A stretch of DNA of 8,537 nucleotides from Bacteroidota bacterium (lineage in GTDB: Bacteria > Bacteroidota > Bacteroidia > Bacteroidales > PXBB01), in assembly GCA_022708385.1 (NCBI GenBank), contig JAKIYU010000105.1:1-8537 (forward strand), given 5' to 3'. This document shows positions 6,398-8,537 of the stretch, in pieces. The position numbers and the translations under genes were made by a program. The notes beneath the pieces were generated by a model. That model worked only from the letters and a program-made list of their open reading frames with translations, did no database searches and was not told the DNA's origin. Position 1 is the stretch's first letter, and the number at the start of each line of letters is the position of its first letter.

Positions 6398-7438
6398 TTA
6401 ATATTCGAAGTGATCAGGGGTTTCTTCGCCAAGTACATCTTTTCTGACTTTGGATAAGGTCAGCAGGAGTTCTTTAGTTTGTTCGATATTGAGGATATTG
6501 GTATTATTGGAGGTATAATCGTATATATTACAAATTTCGGATTTACCCTCGAAGAAAAACTTTCCATAGTTTAAATCCCTGGTATCGGCAGGTATCCTGA
6601 AATAATCTCCCATATCTTCAGCATTCAGCATTTCCTCTCTGGTAAGCAGGGACTCGTATTTTTTTTCGCCGTGGCGTGTGCCGATAACCCTGATTTCATT
6701 TTTTGCATTATATAATTCCAAAAGAGCTTTAGCCAGAGTTTCGATGGTACATGCCGGAGATTTTTTCACAAAAATATCTCCATTATTTCCATTTTCAAAG
6801 GCATAGACAACGAGGTCGACAGCCGTATCGAGGTTCATCATGAAACGGGTCATATCAGGGTCAGTGATGGTAAGGGGCCGGCCGGCCTTGATCTGCTCAA
6901 TAAACAAGGGGATAACAGAACCCCTTGAAGCCATTACATTGCCATAGCGTGTACCACTGAAGACACAGCCGGTACCATTAAGGTTTCTCGACATAGCAAT
7001 CATCACTTTTTCGCTCAGTGCTTTGCTGATGCCCATTGCATTTATTGGATAAACAGCTTTGTCGGTGCTTAACACGATGGTGTGTTTCACTTTGTTATAC
7101 ATGGCAGCCCTGAGCACATTTTCGCACCCTTCGACATTGGTTTTTACAGCCTCCATGGGGAAAAACTCGCAGGAAGGAACCTGTTTGAGGGCTGCGGCAT
7201 GAAACACCATATCCACTTTGTGCATGGCTGCCTCAATTGACGAATAATTGCGCACATCGCCAATAAAGTACTTAATTCTTGCGTCTTTGTAAATATGTCT
7301 CATATCATCCTGTTTCTTTTCGTCGCGACTGAAGATTCTTATTTCGGAAAATGAATCATTACTAAGAAACCGCTTTAACACAGCATTGCCAAAAGAGCCT
7401 GTGCCCCCGGTAATCAGAAGAATTTTATCTTTAAACAT
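6398..7438 (-). CDS. capE: CapE-type UDP-GlcNAc 4,6-dehydratase/5-epimerase
   Basis: This 346-residue SDR-fold enzyme is a full-length CapE/WbjB/FnlA homologue. The NADP-binding loop is ITGGTGSFGNAV (9-20). IFSRDEKKQDDMRH (35-48) is the hallmark of this dehydratase family, and HAAALKQVPSCEFFPMEAVKTN (80-101) is also diagnostic. The active-site stretch STDKAVYPINAMGISK (124-139) carries Met135-x3-Lys139 instead of the usual Tyr-x3-Lys; to my knowledge this is normal for the CapE branch and separates it from FlaA1/PseB-type dehydratases. SGTRYGNVMASRGSVIP (161-177) and PDMTRFMM (194-201) complete the signature. The reaction converts UDP-GlcNAc to UDP-2-acetamido-2,6-dideoxy-L-arabino-4-hexulose, the first step towards UDP-L-FucNAc, in the cytoplasm. 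It starts 6 bases after the stop of the Wzy-like gene and is followed by capF after 2 bases, so co-transcription is likely. Confidence 0.95.
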   Translation of the reverse strand: MFKDKILLITGGTGSFGNAVLKRFLSNDSFSEIRIFSRDEKKQDDMRHIYKDARIKYFIGDVRNYSSIEAAMHKVDMVFHAAALKQVPSCEFFPMEAVKTNVEGCENVLRAAMYNKVKHTIVLSTDKAVYPINAMGISKALSEKVMIAMSRNLNGTGCVFSGTRYGNVMASRGSVIPLFIEQIKAGRPLTITDPDMTRFMMNLDTAVDLVVYAFENGNNGDIFVKKSPACTIETLAKALLELYNAKNEIRVIGTRHGEKKYESLLTREEMLNAEDMGDYFRIPADTRDLNYGKFFFEGKSEICNIYDYTSNNTNILNIEQTKELLLTLSKVRKDVLGEETPDHFEY

Positions 7439-7444
7439 ATATGA

Positions 7445-8537
7445 TTAATTTAAATTATTAATTATTCTATTTTTTTTATAAACATATTCGAGGAAGGGAA
7501 ACGAGAGGAAAAAAGGAAACTGAAAAATAATCTGCGAAAAACCAAGTATCAGCACAATTAAAAGGCAAAAAAATGGTTTATAATCCGATTCATAATAAGT
7601 AACAATTTTCCCAAACGTTCTATAAAAAAGGTAAAAATAATAAATAACGAATATTATCCCATAATAAACTATTATTTTTGAAACACCGTTATTTCTATGC
7701 CTTGTCTTAATATCATATTCAACAACACCAATAACATCATACACATTACGTCCGTAACCAATAACAGGGTTTTCTTTAATAAGCACAAGGTCTGCCATAA
7801 AAGATCCAAATCGTGAACTGGTAGTTTCATTTCTATCTTCAATATTGGTTTCAATTTTTTCTTTTAAAAATGGGAGTGATTCAAATAAATAATAAGAGAA
7901 AGAAACCATAATAATAAAAATAAAATAATATTTAATTTTATTAAATTTCATTGCATTACTTATAAGAATAAAAAAAAGAGCTAAATAACCTGCAGTAGAA
8001 ATTGTAGTAATTATTGTAACAATAAGGAAAATGTTTTTTCTTGAAAACATCTTTTTATTAATCATAATATTGAACAACAAAGCCAAATTTAAATATACGG
8101 CATACATACCAGGTTCGCAGAAAGGCCCTGAGTTACGAATATTCTCATAAATAAAATATTTGTTAAATGTATAAAAAATAATATTGGGGTAAATTCTATC
8201 GTCAATTGCATTATCAAAAAAACTCGGTGTTTTGAAGTAATCGGCAAGAGATAAAAAGAAATCTATTGAAGGTGTTAAAAGTATAATAAGAAAAATTGGA
8301 ACAGTTATAAAACAGGTAAAATAGATTATATTTATAAAAATATTTAAAAATTTTGTTTTAACAATTTTAATAATTATATAACCAAGTATCAATCTAAGAA
8401 TAATGCCAATAAGAGTTGACGCTTTAAAATTCTGAAAATAAACAGACTGAAAAAACTCAATAAATACAAGAATAAAAAAGAAAATCAATTCATGAGGAGA
8501 GAGTTTTATTTTTCGGATGAAACCAAAAAAAGCAGCA
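7445..8537 (-). CDS. wzy: Wzy-like O-antigen/capsule polymerase, 5' end outside window
   Basis: The frame is open to the right edge, so the N-terminus is missing. A TTG at 8488 could serve as a start, but 16 further codons upstream (including FFGFIRKIKLSPHE, which looks like a cytoplasmic loop) argue that the gene begins outside. Numbering from that TTG codon, hydrophobic segments lie near 2-18, 24-43, 47-72, 128-144, 153-178, 187-204, 270-290 and 306-336, giving about eight to nine membrane passes. Two loops resemble those of Wzy/O-antigen ligase proteins: the loop ending NSGPFCEPGMYAVYLN (119-134), and SSRFGSFMADL with ENPVIGYGRN (224-248). These proteins polymerise lipid-linked repeat units on the periplasmic face of the inner membrane. 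Sequence conservation in the family is low, so the call rests on topology, these loops and the locus. An O-antigen ligase is the main alternative, less likely inside a repeat-unit cluster. Base composition is far more A/T-rich than in the neighbouring genes. Confidence 0.8.
   Translation of the reverse strand, partial: AAFFGFIRKIKLSPHELIFFFILVFIEFFQSVYFQNFKASTLIGIILRLILGYIIIKIVKTKFLNIFINIIYFTCFITVPIFLIILLTPSIDFFLSLADYFKTPSFFDNAIDDRIYPNIIFYTFNKYFIYENIRNSGPFCEPGMYAVYLNLALLFNIMINKKMFSRKNIFLIVTIITTISTAGYLALFFILISNAMKFNKIKYYFIFIIMVSFSYYLFESLPFLKEKIETNIEDRNETTSSRFGSFMADLVLIKENPVIGYGRNVYDVIGVVEYDIKTRHRNNGVSKIIVYYGIIFVIYYFYLFYRTFGKIVTYYESDYKPFFCLLIVLILGFSQIIFQFPFFLSFPFLEYVYKKNRIINNLN

Noticed and set aside
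6876..6887. Perfect 12-base palindrome made of three GGCC units.
   Set aside because: It lies in conserved coding sequence of capE (Ala-Gly-Arg-Pro) and is explained by codon choice; there is no T-run or other context for a terminator or binding site.
7672..7854. Minus-strand 60-codon open frame inside the Wzy-like gene.
   Set aside because: Out-of-frame shadow of the membrane protein with no independent support.
8486..8488. TTG codon as start of the Wzy-like gene.
   Set aside because: The frame stays open for 16 more codons to the window edge with protein-like sequence, so the true start is probably outside the window.
1..8537. Search for CRISPR repeats, insertion sequences, tRNA genes, attachment sites and rho-independent terminators.
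   Set aside because: No spaced direct repeats, transposase motifs, tRNA-like cloverleaf or GC-rich hairpin followed by a T-run was seen by eye.

Overview
The window is an internal piece of a surface-polysaccharide (O-antigen or capsule type) biosynthesis locus. All eight recognisable genes lie on the minus strand and read from the right edge (8537) towards the left edge (1). Gaps are mostly 2-20 bases, or the genes overlap, so they look like one operon that continues off both ends. The host is most likely a member of the Bacteroidota: starts lack clear Shine-Dalgarno sequences, intergenic DNA is A/T-rich, and gene content fits. No rRNA or other marker gene is present, so this assignment is moderate and is an inference.

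Layout in transcription order: (1) 8537-7445, a very A/T-rich multi-pass membrane protein resembling a Wzy polymerase, cut at its 5' end by the window edge; (2) 7438-6398 capE, (3) 6395-5208 capF and (4) 5089-3953 capG, together the complete three-enzyme route from UDP-GlcNAc to UDP-N-acetyl-L-fucosamine (also called fnlA/B/C or wbjB/C/D); (5) 3974-2751, a GT4-type glycosyltransferase; (6) 2731-1307, a single protein with an N-terminal GT2 glycosyltransferase and a C-terminal left-handed beta-helix acyltransferase; (7) 1290-583, a NeuA-like cytidylyltransferase with unusual residues at the expected metal site; (8) 590-1, a D-2-hydroxyacid dehydrogenase cut at its 3' end by the window edge.

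Proposed joint role (inference): CapE, CapF and CapG supply UDP-L-FucNAc. The two glycosyltransferases add residues to a lipid-linked repeat unit, one of which may be acylated by the fused acyltransferase. The Wzy-like protein polymerises exported units. The last two genes overlap by 8 bases and probably help make a CMP-activated acidic sugar or sugar-like acid whose identity cannot be read from this window. No flippase, initiating phosphosugar transferase or chain-length regulator is present here; they should lie outside.

No tRNA, rRNA, CRISPR array, insertion sequence or clear terminator was seen. No stretch over 300 bases lacks a gene; the longest gap is 118 bases, between capF and capG. 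The points most worth a second look are the GT2-acyltransferase fusion, the cytidylyltransferase whose usual Asp-x-Asp motif reads Lys-Val-Ser, and its overlap with the dehydrogenase gene.
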